Positions 1 to 6,371 of a stretch of 9,657 bases of DNA are shown piece after piece; within the stretch, counting starts at the first letter, position 1, and every line of letters starts with the position of its first letter. The notes beneath the pieces were generated by a model, which searched no databases, was not told the origin of the DNA, and worked only from the letters and a program-made list of their open reading frames with translations. Origin of the DNA: Rhodobacter sp. (GTDB taxonomy: Bacteria; Pseudomonadota; Alphaproteobacteria; Rhodobacterales; Rhodobacteraceae); the NCBI GenBank assembly GCA_003536295.1, contig DPZQ01000105.1:1-9657 (forward strand), given 5' to 3'. Made by a program: the position numbers and the translations under genes.

Positions 1-56
1 ATTTTGCAATTGTCATCGTGCACGGCCAAGGCCGCCGCCCCGAGGTGCCACAGTGA
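1..56 (+). CDS. cobI: 3' end of a methyltransferase gene, probably cobI (precorrin-2 C20-methyltransferase), partial
   Basis: Only the C-terminus is in the window: in the frame starting at base 3 it reads FAIVIVHGQGRRPEVPQ and ends with TGA at 54-56. A hydrophobic strand followed by VHGQGRRP resembles the last strand and tail of CobI proteins, and cobI directly before cobJ is a common order in alphaproteobacterial cob clusters. CobI would methylate precorrin-2 at C20 to give precorrin-3A, the precursor of the CobJ substrate. The stop overlaps the cobJ start by 4 nt (GTGA, 53-56), so the two genes are probably co-transcribed and translationally coupled. Identity rests on 17 residues and context only; another tetrapyrrole methylase is possible. 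Confidence 0.6.
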   Translation, partial: FAIVIVHGQGRRPEVPQ

Positions 57-796
57 GTGGTTTTATCAAAGTGGTGGGTTTGGGCCCTGGCAATGGCGCG
101 CTGATCACCCCTCAGGTGCAAGCAGCCCTTGATCTGGCCACCGATATTGTGGGTTATATCCCCTATGTGGCGCGCGTCACCCCGCGTGATGGTTTGGTGC
201 TGCACGCCTCGGACAATCGGGTCGAGCTTGACCGTGCTCATAACGCGCTGGAAATGGCCCGAGCGGGCAAAAAAGTGGTGATCGTCTCATCCGGGGATCC
301 GGGCGTCTTTGCGATGGCCTCGGCTCTATTTGAGGCGCTAGAAGCCATGCCAAGCTACCAGGATATGGCCATAGAAATTCTGCCTGGAATTACAGCCATG
401 CTTGCCGCGAGTGCAGCACTTGGCGCGCCGTTAGGGCATGATTTTTGCGCCATCAATCTAAGTGACAATCTCAAACCCTTTGCGCTGATTGAAAAGCGGC
501 TACGTTTGGCCGCGCAAGCCGATTTTGCGATGGCTTTTTACAATCCGCGCTCGGCCTCGCGCCCAGAAGGGTTCACACGCGTGCTTGATATTTTGCGTGA
601 AGAATGCAGTCCCCATCAGCTTATCATGTTTGCACGTAATGTCTCTCGCCCAGATCAAACGCTTTTGACAGTTAACTTGCAAGAGGCGCGCGGCGAAATG
701 GCCGATATGCGCACGTTGGTGCTTTTGGGCAATTCGCAAACCCGCCGCGTTGGGCCCTTTGTCTACACGCCTAGATTTTCAACGGATGGGGCCTGA
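53..796 (+). CDS. cobJ: CobJ, precorrin-3B C17-methyltransferase
   Basis: A 247-residue SAM-dependent tetrapyrrole methylase. Known role of the family: CobJ methylates precorrin-3B at C17 and promotes ring contraction, giving precorrin-4, in the cytoplasm. Visible motifs: GLGPGN at residues 9-14 (N-terminal methylase loop), SSGDPGVFAMA at 79-89 (SAM-site loop), PGITA at 111-115, the CobJ/CbiH-typical GHDFCAINLSDNLKP at 128-142, YNPRS at 163-167 and GNSQTRR near the C-terminus (226-232). Length fits stand-alone CobJ. The GTG start at 53 is chosen because GAGG at 42-45 lies 7 nt upstream and it forms a 4-nt overlap with the preceding stop. The last 34 nt (763-796) overlap convergently with the 3' end of cobK on the other strand. 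Confidence 0.95.
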   Translation: MSGFIKVVGLGPGNGALITPQVQAALDLATDIVGYIPYVARVTPRDGLVLHASDNRVELDRAHNALEMARAGKKVVIVSSGDPGVFAMASALFEALEAMPSYQDMAIEILPGITAMLAASAALGAPLGHDFCAINLSDNLKPFALIEKRLRLAAQADFAMAFYNPRSASRPEGFTRVLDILREECSPHQLIMFARNVSRPDQTLLTVNLQEARGEMADMRTLVLLGNSQTRRVGPFVYTPRFSTDGA

Positions 797-1521
797 TGAC
801 CCAGCCACGCGAACACTTCAGTAATAGAATAGGCAATAGGAGCGGACGGCAGGCTTGGGCGGTCGATCATTATCACGGGCAGGCCCAAAAGACGGGCTGC
901 CTCGATCTTTGCGCACGCCCCGCTGCCGCCAGCATTCTTGGCCAGAATATGGCTAATCTGATGATCGCGCAGCAGTGCCAGATCTCCCTCAATATCAAAG
1001 GGACCGCGCGCAATGATTGCATGGGCCTTATGCAAGCCGAACATATCTTGGGGCGCGGGATCGACCAGACGCAGCAAATAAAAATGCTGGTTTTTTTTAG
1101 TAAAAGGTTGCAGATTTTGCTTCCCAATGGCCAAAAAGACCCGCGCAGAGTTTTCAGGCAAGGCCGCAAGTGCTCCCTCAATATCGGGCACCACGCGCCA
1201 CAGATCGCCTGTTTGGGGTTGCCAAGGCGCGCGCTCAAACCGCATCAACTTCACTGTCTGTGCGCAAGCCAAGACGGCATTATGGCTCATTTGGGCCGCG
1301 AACGGGTGGGTGGCGTCGATCACATGGGTGATGGATTGGCTTTCAAGATAAGCTTGCAAGCCCGCAACCCCACCAAATCCGCCCCCCCGCTGCACCAAAG
1401 GTTGACCAAGCGGTTGGGCGGTGCGCCCAGCAATGGAATAGACCGCGTCTATAGCACTTTGCGCCAAGGCGTTCGCCAAGGCGCGGGCCTCGGATGTGCC
1501 CCCAAGCAAGAGAATTCGCAT
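763..1521 (-). CDS. cobK: CobK, precorrin-6A reductase
   Basis: A 252-residue protein that matches CobK/CbiJ, the NADPH-dependent enzyme reducing precorrin-6A to precorrin-6B (dihydro form). Motifs: a nucleotide-binding start MRILLLGGTSEA (residues 1-12), VIDATHPFA (67-75), RVFLAIGKQ (127-135), ARGPF (171-175) and KNAGGSGACAKI (195-206) followed by LGLPVIMIDRP. The frame stays open upstream to base 1635, but family members begin at the MRILLLGGT segment, so the ATG at 1521 is chosen; on the - strand an AGGG lies about 10 nt before it. It is the only - strand gene here. Its 3' end overlaps cobJ by 34 nt, and its start codon overlaps that of cobL in CATG (1519-1522). An A8 run codes for residues around 142-144 (bases 1091-1098, T8 on the + strand). 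Confidence 0.95.
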   Translation of the reverse strand: MRILLLGGTSEARALANALAQSAIDAVYSIAGRTAQPLGQPLVQRGGGFGGVAGLQAYLESQSITHVIDATHPFAAQMSHNAVLACAQTVKLMRFERAPWQPQTGDLWRVVPDIEGALAALPENSARVFLAIGKQNLQPFTKKNQHFYLLRLVDPAPQDMFGLHKAHAIIARGPFDIEGDLALLRDHQISHILAKNAGGSGACAKIEAARLLGLPVIMIDRPSLPSAPIAYSITEVFAWLGHQAPSVENLGV

Positions 1522-2722
1522 GATCGTTAACCCTAATTTGCCAAAGCCATGGTTGACCTTGGTTGGTTTGGGCGAAGATGGCCTATCTGGTCTGTCGGAT
1601 GCAAGCCTTGACGCGCTTATGGTTGCAAAATTCATTTTTGGCGCGCCACGTCACTTAGGCTTAGCGCAAGAGTTGATCGGAGCGCGCGGGGTGGCTTGGC
1701 CCGTGCCCTTTTCAACAGCGCCTTTGTTAAAGCTGCGCGGACAGCCTGTGGTGGCTTTGGTCTCAGGCGATCCGTTTTGGTTTGGCGCGGGTGGCAGTCT
1801 GTTGCACGATCTTAAGCCCGACGAATGGTGCGCAAGGCCCAATATTTCGGCCTTTTCTTGGGCGGCCAATCGTTTGGGCTGGCGCTTAGAAGAGACGTGC
1901 TGCCTTGGGCTGCATGCCGCTGGTCTTGCGCAGCTGCGCCCACTTTTGGCGCAGGATGTGCAAATCATTGCTACATTGCGCGATGGCCCCGCCTTGGATG
2001 AGGCAGTGGCTTTTCTAAACGCCGAAGGCTGGGGGAAAAGCACGGTATGGGCTTTGCAAGCCTTAGGGGGCGCGCAGGAAGTTTGCCAAAAGCTGGATAT
2101 TGCGGCAAAGCTGCCCTTCGGCTTTTTAGCTCCCATTATGATTGCTATCCATGCCATGGGCAAACACGGGCTTGCCCATGTTCCGGGTCGCGATGAGGGG
2201 CTTTTTTATCATGATGGGCAGATCTCAAAATCCCCAATCCGCGCTTTGACCCTGCGCGCTTTGGGCCCCCGCCCGAACGAACTGTTGTGGGACCTTGGCG
2301 CGGGATCAGGGGCAGTTTCGGTTGAGTGGTGCTTGGCTGGGGGGCGCGCCCATGCGCTCGAGAAACATCCAGCGCGGGTTGAAAATATCATAAAAAACAT
2401 CGCACATTTCGGGCTTGATCGGCGCATGCAAGTGCAATGCGCGGATCATCTCGCCAACTTGCCCAGCGCCCAACCTGACGCGGTCTTTATCGGTGGTGGT
2501 GCAGATATGGCGCTGATCAACCAAGTGATGGAGCGTTTGGCCCCGATGGGGCGCTTAGTAGTCAACGCCGTCACGCTTGAGACCGAGGCGCTTTTGACCC
2601 AAGCCCAAGCCACATTTGGCGGAGATTTACTGCGTATCGAGCTTTCAAAAGCCCAAGCGTTGGGCACGCTGCGCGGCTGGCACGCAAGCCGCCCTGTGGT
2701 GCAGTGGAGCGTAAAAAAATGA
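1520..2722 (+). CDS. cobL: CobL, precorrin-6B C5,15-methyltransferase (decarboxylating), CbiE-CbiT fusion
   Basis: A two-domain protein of 400 residues, the usual size for CobL. The N-terminal CbiE-like tetrapyrrole methylase domain shows VGLGEDG (15-21) and SGDPFWFGAG (82-91). The C-terminal CbiT-like Rossmann methylase domain begins near PGRDEGLF (222-229) and carries the SAM motif WDLGAGSGAVSVEW (257-270), the acidic EKHP (281-284) and FIGGG (323-327). Known function: methylation at C5 and C15 plus decarboxylation of the C12 acetate chain, turning precorrin-6B into precorrin-8. ATG 1520 is preferred over an in-frame GTG at 1496, since family members start close to WLTLVGLG and a purine-rich AGAG (1509-1512) lies 7 nt before the ATG. 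The start is divergent from and overlapping with that of cobK, so any cobL promoter must lie within cobK. It ends in an A7-TGA overlapping the cobE start. Confidence 0.95.
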   Translation: MIVNPNLPKPWLTLVGLGEDGLSGLSDASLDALMVAKFIFGAPRHLGLAQELIGARGVAWPVPFSTAPLLKLRGQPVVALVSGDPFWFGAGGSLLHDLKPDEWCARPNISAFSWAANRLGWRLEETCCLGLHAAGLAQLRPLLAQDVQIIATLRDGPALDEAVAFLNAEGWGKSTVWALQALGGAQEVCQKLDIAAKLPFGFLAPIMIAIHAMGKHGLAHVPGRDEGLFYHDGQISKSPIRALTLRALGPRPNELLWDLGAGSGAVSVEWCLAGGRAHALEKHPARVENIIKNIAHFGLDRRMQVQCADHLANLPSAQPDAVFIGGGADMALINQVMERLAPMGRLVVNAVTLETEALLTQAQATFGGDLLRIELSKAQALGTLRGWHASRPVVQWSVKK

Positions 2723-3153
2723 CATCCGCATCTTTAGGCCCTTTGAGAGTTGCAGGCTTTGGCTTTCGCCAAGGGGTCACTTTGGGCAGTTTACGCGGAT
2801 TAATCAAAGCCAGCGGTCAAGACGGACACCTAAGTGCCATTGCAACCGCCGCCGACAAGGCCCAAACCCCCGCCTTTCAAGATCTGGCACGCAGCCTCGG
2901 CCTGCCCGTGATTGCCGTGCCACTAAGCGCCATTTGCGCCCAAACGGGTGCCGCCCCAGCGCCGCATCTTCCCGCCCGCTACGGCCATAAAAGTCTAGCC
3001 GAGGCCGCAGCTCTTGCCGCAAGCGGGCCCCAAAGCCGCTTACTTCAAAGGCGCACCATCAGCGCCGACGCTTTAGCCACATTGGCCATCGCCATAGGCC
3101 AAGAAAACTCAAAGCTTGCAAAGGGCCAAAGCCCCAGAATCGAGAACCAATGA
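2719..3153 (+). CDS. cobE: CobE, CbiG C-terminal-domain-like cobalamin biosynthesis protein
   Basis: A 144-residue protein of the CobE/CbiG C-terminal family. Seen: GFGFRQG at residues 13-19, TAADKA at 43-48, GLPVIAVPL at 61-69, and YGHKSLAEAAALAAS at 88-102, the conserved segment of this family. CobE is required for aerobic cobalamin synthesis, but its exact role is less settled than that of the enzymes around it; binding or handing on of corrin intermediates is a proposed function. The ATG at 2719 overlaps the cobL stop (ATGA), with GGAG at 2706-2709 as ribosome site; an in-frame GTG at 2704 is less likely because it lies before that site. The C-terminal 15 or so residues (SKLAKGQSPRIENQ) are polar and look like a poorly conserved tail. 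Confidence 0.9.
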   Translation: MTSASLGPLRVAGFGFRQGVTLGSLRGLIKASGQDGHLSAIATAADKAQTPAFQDLARSLGLPVIAVPLSAICAQTGAAPAPHLPARYGHKSLAEAAALAASGPQSRLLQRRTISADALATLAIAIGQENSKLAKGQSPRIENQ

Positions 3154-3935
3154 CCGTTCACTTCATCGGAGCAGGTCCAGGTGCCGCAGATCTGATCACC
3201 TTGCGCGGGCGCGATCTGATCGCCACGTCGCAAGTGTGCCTTTACGCAGGCTCTTTGGTACCCCAAGCGCTTTTGTCCCATTGCCCAAAAGACGCGCGCA
3301 TCGTCAACACAGCACCTTTGTCGCTCGATGAGATCATGGATGAGATCAACGCCGCCCATCACGCGGGCCATGATGTGGCACGTTTGCATTCGGGGGATTT
3401 GTCGATATGGTCGGCCATGGGTGAGCAGCTGCGCCGCTTGCGCGCGCTTGACATTCCTTATGATGTGACGCCGGGCGTGCCCTCATTCGCGGCGGCAGCG
3501 GCGGCTTTGGGGACCGAGCTGACGCTCCCTGGCATTGCACAATCGGTGATCTTAACGCGCACATCGGGGCGTGCCACGGCCATGCCCTCGGGAGAAAATC
3601 TGGCGGCCTTTGCCGCAACAGGCGCTGTTTTGGCACTGCATCTGTCGATCCATCTTCTGGACGAGGTTCTGGTCACACTCACTCCGTATTACGGGCCTGA
3701 TTGCCCTGTGGCTGTGGTGTGGCGCGCCTCGTGGCCCGATCAAAGGATCATCCGTGCGACACTTGAAACCCTTGATCTTGGATTAATGGGGGAATTAGAA
3801 CGCACAGCCCTAATTTTGGTTGGTCGGTCACTTGCGCAAGAGGATTTTGACGAAAGCCGTCTCTATGCGGGTGATTATGACAGGCGCTACCGCCCCGTGG
3901 GCACTGACCCGCGCTTTCCAAAAGACATCGTATGA
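3150..3935 (+). CDS. cobM: CobM, precorrin-4 C11-methyltransferase
   Basis: A 261-residue SAM-dependent tetrapyrrole methylase matching CobM/CbiF, which methylates precorrin-4 at C11 to give precorrin-5. Motifs: HFIGAGPGAADLITLRG (4-20), LYAGSLVP (31-38), LHSGDLSIW (79-87), TPGVPSF (107-113) followed by an alanine-rich helix, LTRTSGR (135-141, typical of CobM) and YGPDCPVAVV (181-190). The C-terminus has a short tail with YDRRYRP. The start is set by the ATGA overlap with the cobE stop (3150-3153); the ribosome site is weak (GAGA, 3142-3145), so translation probably depends on coupling. It provides the substrate for CobF, which in this locus lies in the separate riboswitch operon. Confidence 0.96.
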   Translation: MTVHFIGAGPGAADLITLRGRDLIATSQVCLYAGSLVPQALLSHCPKDARIVNTAPLSLDEIMDEINAAHHAGHDVARLHSGDLSIWSAMGEQLRRLRALDIPYDVTPGVPSFAAAAAALGTELTLPGIAQSVILTRTSGRATAMPSGENLAAFAATGAVLALHLSIHLLDEVLVTLTPYYGPDCPVAVVWRASWPDQRIIRATLETLDLGLMGELERTALILVGRSLAQEDFDESRLYAGDYDRRYRPVGTDPRFPKDIV

Positions 3936-5245
3936 CGCCCGGCCTGGTGATATCAGCCCCTGCCTCGGGGACGGGCAAGACTACGGTGACGCTGGGACTT
4001 CTGGCGGCACTGCGCGCCTTGGGCCATAAGGTGGCGCCTTTTAAATGCGGGCCTGATTATATCGACCCCGCTTTTCACAAGGCGGCGGCGGGGCAACCCT
4101 CTTATAATTTAGACAGTTGGGCTATGCCCCAAGCGCGGCTTTTGGAAATGGTGGCAGAGGACCAAGGGGCCGACTTGCATCTGGCCGAAGGGGCGATGGG
4201 CCTGTTTGACGGTGTCGCAAGACCGGGAGAAACAGGTATCGGGGCCAGCGCAGATATTGACGCTTTGATGGGCTGGCCCGTGCTTTTGGTAATCAATGTG
4301 GCAGGCCAAGCCCAGTCAGCCGCAGCCACCGCCCTTGGATTTTCCAAAATGCGCCCCAATGTACATTTGGCGGGGGTCATCCTAAATAATGTCGCCAGCC
4401 CCCGGCATGAGGCGCTGGTGCGCGACGGGATGGCGCAGCACAATATCACAGTGTTCGGGGCCTTACCCAAACGCCCCGACATTTCCCTGCCCGAACGCCA
4501 TTTGGGCTTAGTTCAAGCCGTGGAAAGTCCTGATTTAGCAGTGCAAATGGCGCGTATTGGGGCCTTTATAGCCGAGCATGTCGACCTATTGGCGGTGATG
4601 GCGGCGGCCAGCAGCCGAGCCAAAGTTCCAAATATTCCAAGCGCAAAACTGCCACCCCCCGGCGCGCGCATAGCCTTGGCCCAAGACGCAGCTTTTTCCT
4701 TTATCTATCCGCATCTTTTGCAAGAGTGGCGCAGCGAAGGAGCCACTATCTTGCCATTTTCTCCGCTGGCAGATCAAGCCCCCGACGAAAGTGCAGATTG
4801 TGCTTGGCTGCCCGGCGGCTACCCCGAGCTCCACGCAGGTCCCCTTAGTGCCGCCACCCACTTTCGCGCGGGGCTTTTGGCGTTTGGGCGCGACAAGCCG
4901 GTGCATGGCGAATGCGGGGGATACATGGCTATGGGCACCAGCTTGATTGATAAGTCGGGGACTGCCCATCCTATGGTAGGGCTTTTGGGGCTCGTCACCT
5001 CCTATCAGCAGCGCAAAATGCATCTGGGCTATCGGCGCGCCACGCTTTTAAGTGAGGCGGCAGGACTTTTGCCTCAGCAAAGCTTGCGCGGCCATGAATT
5101 TCACTATTCAACGGTGATCACGCAACCCGACGCCCCTTTGGCCGATGTGTTCGACGCGGTAGGCACTAAGGTCGCAGAAACAGGATCCAAGCGTGACAAT
5201 GCCACGGGTAGTTATTTTCACATGATAGGGCCAACATCATCATGA
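3932..5245 (+). CDS. cobB: CobB, hydrogenobyrinic acid a,c-diamide synthase (glutamine-hydrolysing)
   Basis: A 437-residue CobB/CbiA-type amidotransferase. The N-terminal dethiobiotin-synthetase-like ATPase domain starts with the P-loop SAPASGTGKTT (8-18), followed by FKCGPDYIDP (37-46), EGAMGLFDG (86-94) and LVINVAGQAQS (119-129). The C-terminal class I glutamine amidotransferase-like domain contains LPGGYPEL (293-300), the nucleophile Cys328 in HGECGGYMAMG, and the partner His430 in GSYFHM. Known reaction: ATP- and glutamine-dependent amidation of the a and c acetate side chains, in the aerobic route on hydrogenobyrinic acid before cobalt insertion. The paralogue CbiP/CobQ is excluded by length and by the start and GPDYIDP motifs. 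ATGA overlaps join it to cobM (3932-3935) and cobA (5242-5245). All expected catalytic residues are present. Confidence 0.95.
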   Translation: MTPGLVISAPASGTGKTTVTLGLLAALRALGHKVAPFKCGPDYIDPAFHKAAAGQPSYNLDSWAMPQARLLEMVAEDQGADLHLAEGAMGLFDGVARPGETGIGASADIDALMGWPVLLVINVAGQAQSAAATALGFSKMRPNVHLAGVILNNVASPRHEALVRDGMAQHNITVFGALPKRPDISLPERHLGLVQAVESPDLAVQMARIGAFIAEHVDLLAVMAAASSRAKVPNIPSAKLPPPGARIALAQDAAFSFIYPHLLQEWRSEGATILPFSPLADQAPDESADCAWLPGGYPELHAGPLSAATHFRAGLLAFGRDKPVHGECGGYMAMGTSLIDKSGTAHPMVGLLGLVTSYQQRKMHLGYRRATLLSEAAGLLPQQSLRGHEFHYSTVITQPDAPLADVFDAVGTKVAETGSKRDNATGSYFHMIGPTSS

Positions 5246-5976
5246 CGGGTTTTGTCTCATTTGTCTCTTCTGGGCCAGGAGATCCTGACCTTTTGACGCT
5301 GCGTGCGCTGAACCGCTTGCAAGTAGCCGATGCGGTTTTGTTTGATGACTTATCATCGGGTCCGATCTTGGCACATGCGCGTAAAGGTGCTGATTTGATC
5401 AGCGTTGGTAAAAGAGCGGGGCGCCCCTCGCCCAAGCAAGATCACGTCAGCCGCCTTTTGGTGGATTATGCCCGCTCGGGTCAAAAAGTGGTGCGTTTAA
5501 AATCCGGTGATGCAGGCATTTTTGGGCGCCTAGAAGAAGAAACCACCGCCCTTACCCAAGCTGGCATAGGGTATGAAATAATCCCAGGCGTCACTTCGGC
5601 CACGGCGGCGGCGGCGGCGGCGGGCATTCCTTTGACCAGACGGCTGGCTGCGCGGCGCGTGCAATTTGTCACAGGTGCTGACGTCACAGGCGCTTTGCCC
5701 CAAGATGTGAATATGGCTGCTTTGGCTGATCCGCAAGCCACGACTATTGTCTATATGGGTAAAAGCACCTTTAGTCTGTTGGCTCAGCGCCTGATCTCAC
5801 ATGGGCTTTCGCCTGATACACCTGCTTTATTGGCGCATGCCGTCTCGACCCCTCAACAGTTGATCGAGCGGTTTACCATTCAAACCTTAGCCGCCCATCT
5901 TGAAGGGGCCACCAACGCCAGCCCAGCGATTATTCTTTACGGCGCCTTGGCCCCCGAAGGCGGGGATCTGGAGTGA
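5242..5976 (+). CDS. cobA: CobA, uroporphyrinogen-III C-methyltransferase (SUMT)
   Basis: A 244-residue tetrapyrrole methylase of the SUMT type, which adds two methyl groups (C2 and C7) to uroporphyrinogen III to form precorrin-2, the branch point to siroheme and cobalamin. Seen: SGPGDPDLLTLRA (10-22), GKRAG (56-60), VRLKSGDAGIFGR (84-96), IPGVTSATAA (114-123), LTRR (131-134), VTGAD (143-147) and VYMGK (170-174). There is no CysG-like siroheme synthase domain, so it is a stand-alone enzyme. Compared with classical SUMT, the loop usually written GGDPFVFGRGGEE is changed to SGDAGIFGRLEEE, and GAGPGDP to SSGPGDP. It overlaps cobB and the DUF1636 gene by 4 nt at each end. Being beside late-pathway genes suggests a copy dedicated to B12, an inference. 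Confidence 0.9.
   Translation: MTGFVSFVSSGPGDPDLLTLRALNRLQVADAVLFDDLSSGPILAHARKGADLISVGKRAGRPSPKQDHVSRLLVDYARSGQKVVRLKSGDAGIFGRLEEETTALTQAGIGYEIIPGVTSATAAAAAAGIPLTRRLAARRVQFVTGADVTGALPQDVNMAALADPQATTIVYMGKSTFSLLAQRLISHGLSPDTPALLAHAVSTPQQLIERFTIQTLAAHLEGATNASPAIILYGALAPEGGDLE
5603..5623 (+). repeat. (CGG)7 trinucleotide repeat inside cobA
   Basis: Seven perfect CGG units, read in frame as GCG codons, produce the run of six alanines at residues 122-127 of CobA, just after the conserved PGVTS motif. A unit gain or loss would change the alanine count without shifting the frame. Confidence 0.9.
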
Positions 5977-6290
5977 AGTTTACTTTTTGCACCCGCTGCC
6001 CTTTGGGGCAAAGCCCTTTGCCTGTAGCTTTAGCGCAAGCGCTTTCGGTCCTTGGAATCTCGGCTGAGTTGGCAGAGGTTGATTGCATGTCGGGCTGTGC
6101 GCGCTCTTCGGCGGTCTCAGTGCGCCAAGAAGGAAAAACTGCCTATTTGTTTGGCGATCTTTCCCAAGATGATCTGGCCGATTTGGTCACGTTCGCCCAA
6201 CTTTACGCCCAAAGCACCGACGGCACTTTTGCCGATGCCCGCCCCTTGGGGGCGTTGCGCGAAAAGGTCATAGCGCGCATTCCAGCCTAA
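5973..6290 (+). CDS. DUF1636 family small cysteine protein, predicted metal binding
   Basis: A 105-residue protein that I recognise as DUF1636 (also listed as predicted metal-binding protein, COG5469). It has four cysteines: a C-terminal pair in DCMSGCARSSAVSV (Cys38, Cys42) and an N-terminal pair in FCTRC (Cys6, Cys9). The family signature YLFGDLSQDD is at 58-67 and the C-terminus ends REKVIARIPA. The CxxxC pair followed by a small-residue strand resembles the second cysteine motif of thioredoxin-like [2Fe-2S] ferredoxins and NuoE, so a Fe-S or cobalt/zinc site is possible; this is inference. No signal peptide or membrane segment is seen, so it is probably cytoplasmic. GTG 5973 overlaps the cobA stop (GTGA), making it the last gene of the main cob run, directly before the riboswitch region. 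Its biochemical role is not known to me. Confidence 0.8.
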   Translation: MKFTFCTRCPLGQSPLPVALAQALSVLGISAELAEVDCMSGCARSSAVSVRQEGKTAYLFGDLSQDDLADLVTFAQLYAQSTDGTFADARPLGALREKVIARIPA

Positions 6291-6333
6291 GAGGAAAATT
6301 GTCGCAAATGGTCGCGCAATCGGCGGGATTGGG

Positions 6334-6363
6334 CTTGACCCGCGCACGCTATTAAATGCACAT
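6334..6363 (+). promoter_or_regulatory. Possible promoter for the riboswitch operon
   Basis: CTTGAC at 6334-6339 matches the well-conserved -35 box of housekeeping promoters in alphaproteobacteria. At 17-nt spacing the -10 candidate GCACAT (6358-6363) is poor; the A/T-rich TATTAAAT (6350-6357) is too close for a standard -10. The position, a few tens of bases before the aptamer, is right for a riboswitch leader. The -35 is seen, the rest is guesswork. Confidence 0.3.
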
Positions 6364-6371
6364 GGAGTGGC

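Noticed and set aside
1091..1098. A8 run in cobK (T8 on the + strand) as a frameshift mutation or programmed slip.
   Set aside because: The reading frame is intact and CobK motifs are conserved on both sides; a -1 product would soon stop. It stays a possible sequencing-error or slippage hotspot.
1496..1519. Upstream GTG start for cobL adding eight residues.
   Set aside because: No ribosome site before the GTG; ATG 1520 has a purine-rich AGAG at proper distance and gives the usual CobL N-terminus.
796..1530. A 244-codon open frame on the + strand covering nearly all of cobK, beginning in a TGATG overlap with the cobJ stop and ending just inside cobL.
   Set aside because: The placement looks like an operon gene, but the protein is not recognisable, has no family motif, and the opposite strand encodes a fully conserved CobK. 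The open frame is best explained by codon bias in the antisense phase.
1522..1635. N-terminal extension of CobK by 38 residues to an upstream start.
   Set aside because: CobK proteins begin at the MRILLLGGT strand; the extension is low in family similarity and would lie entirely inside cobL.
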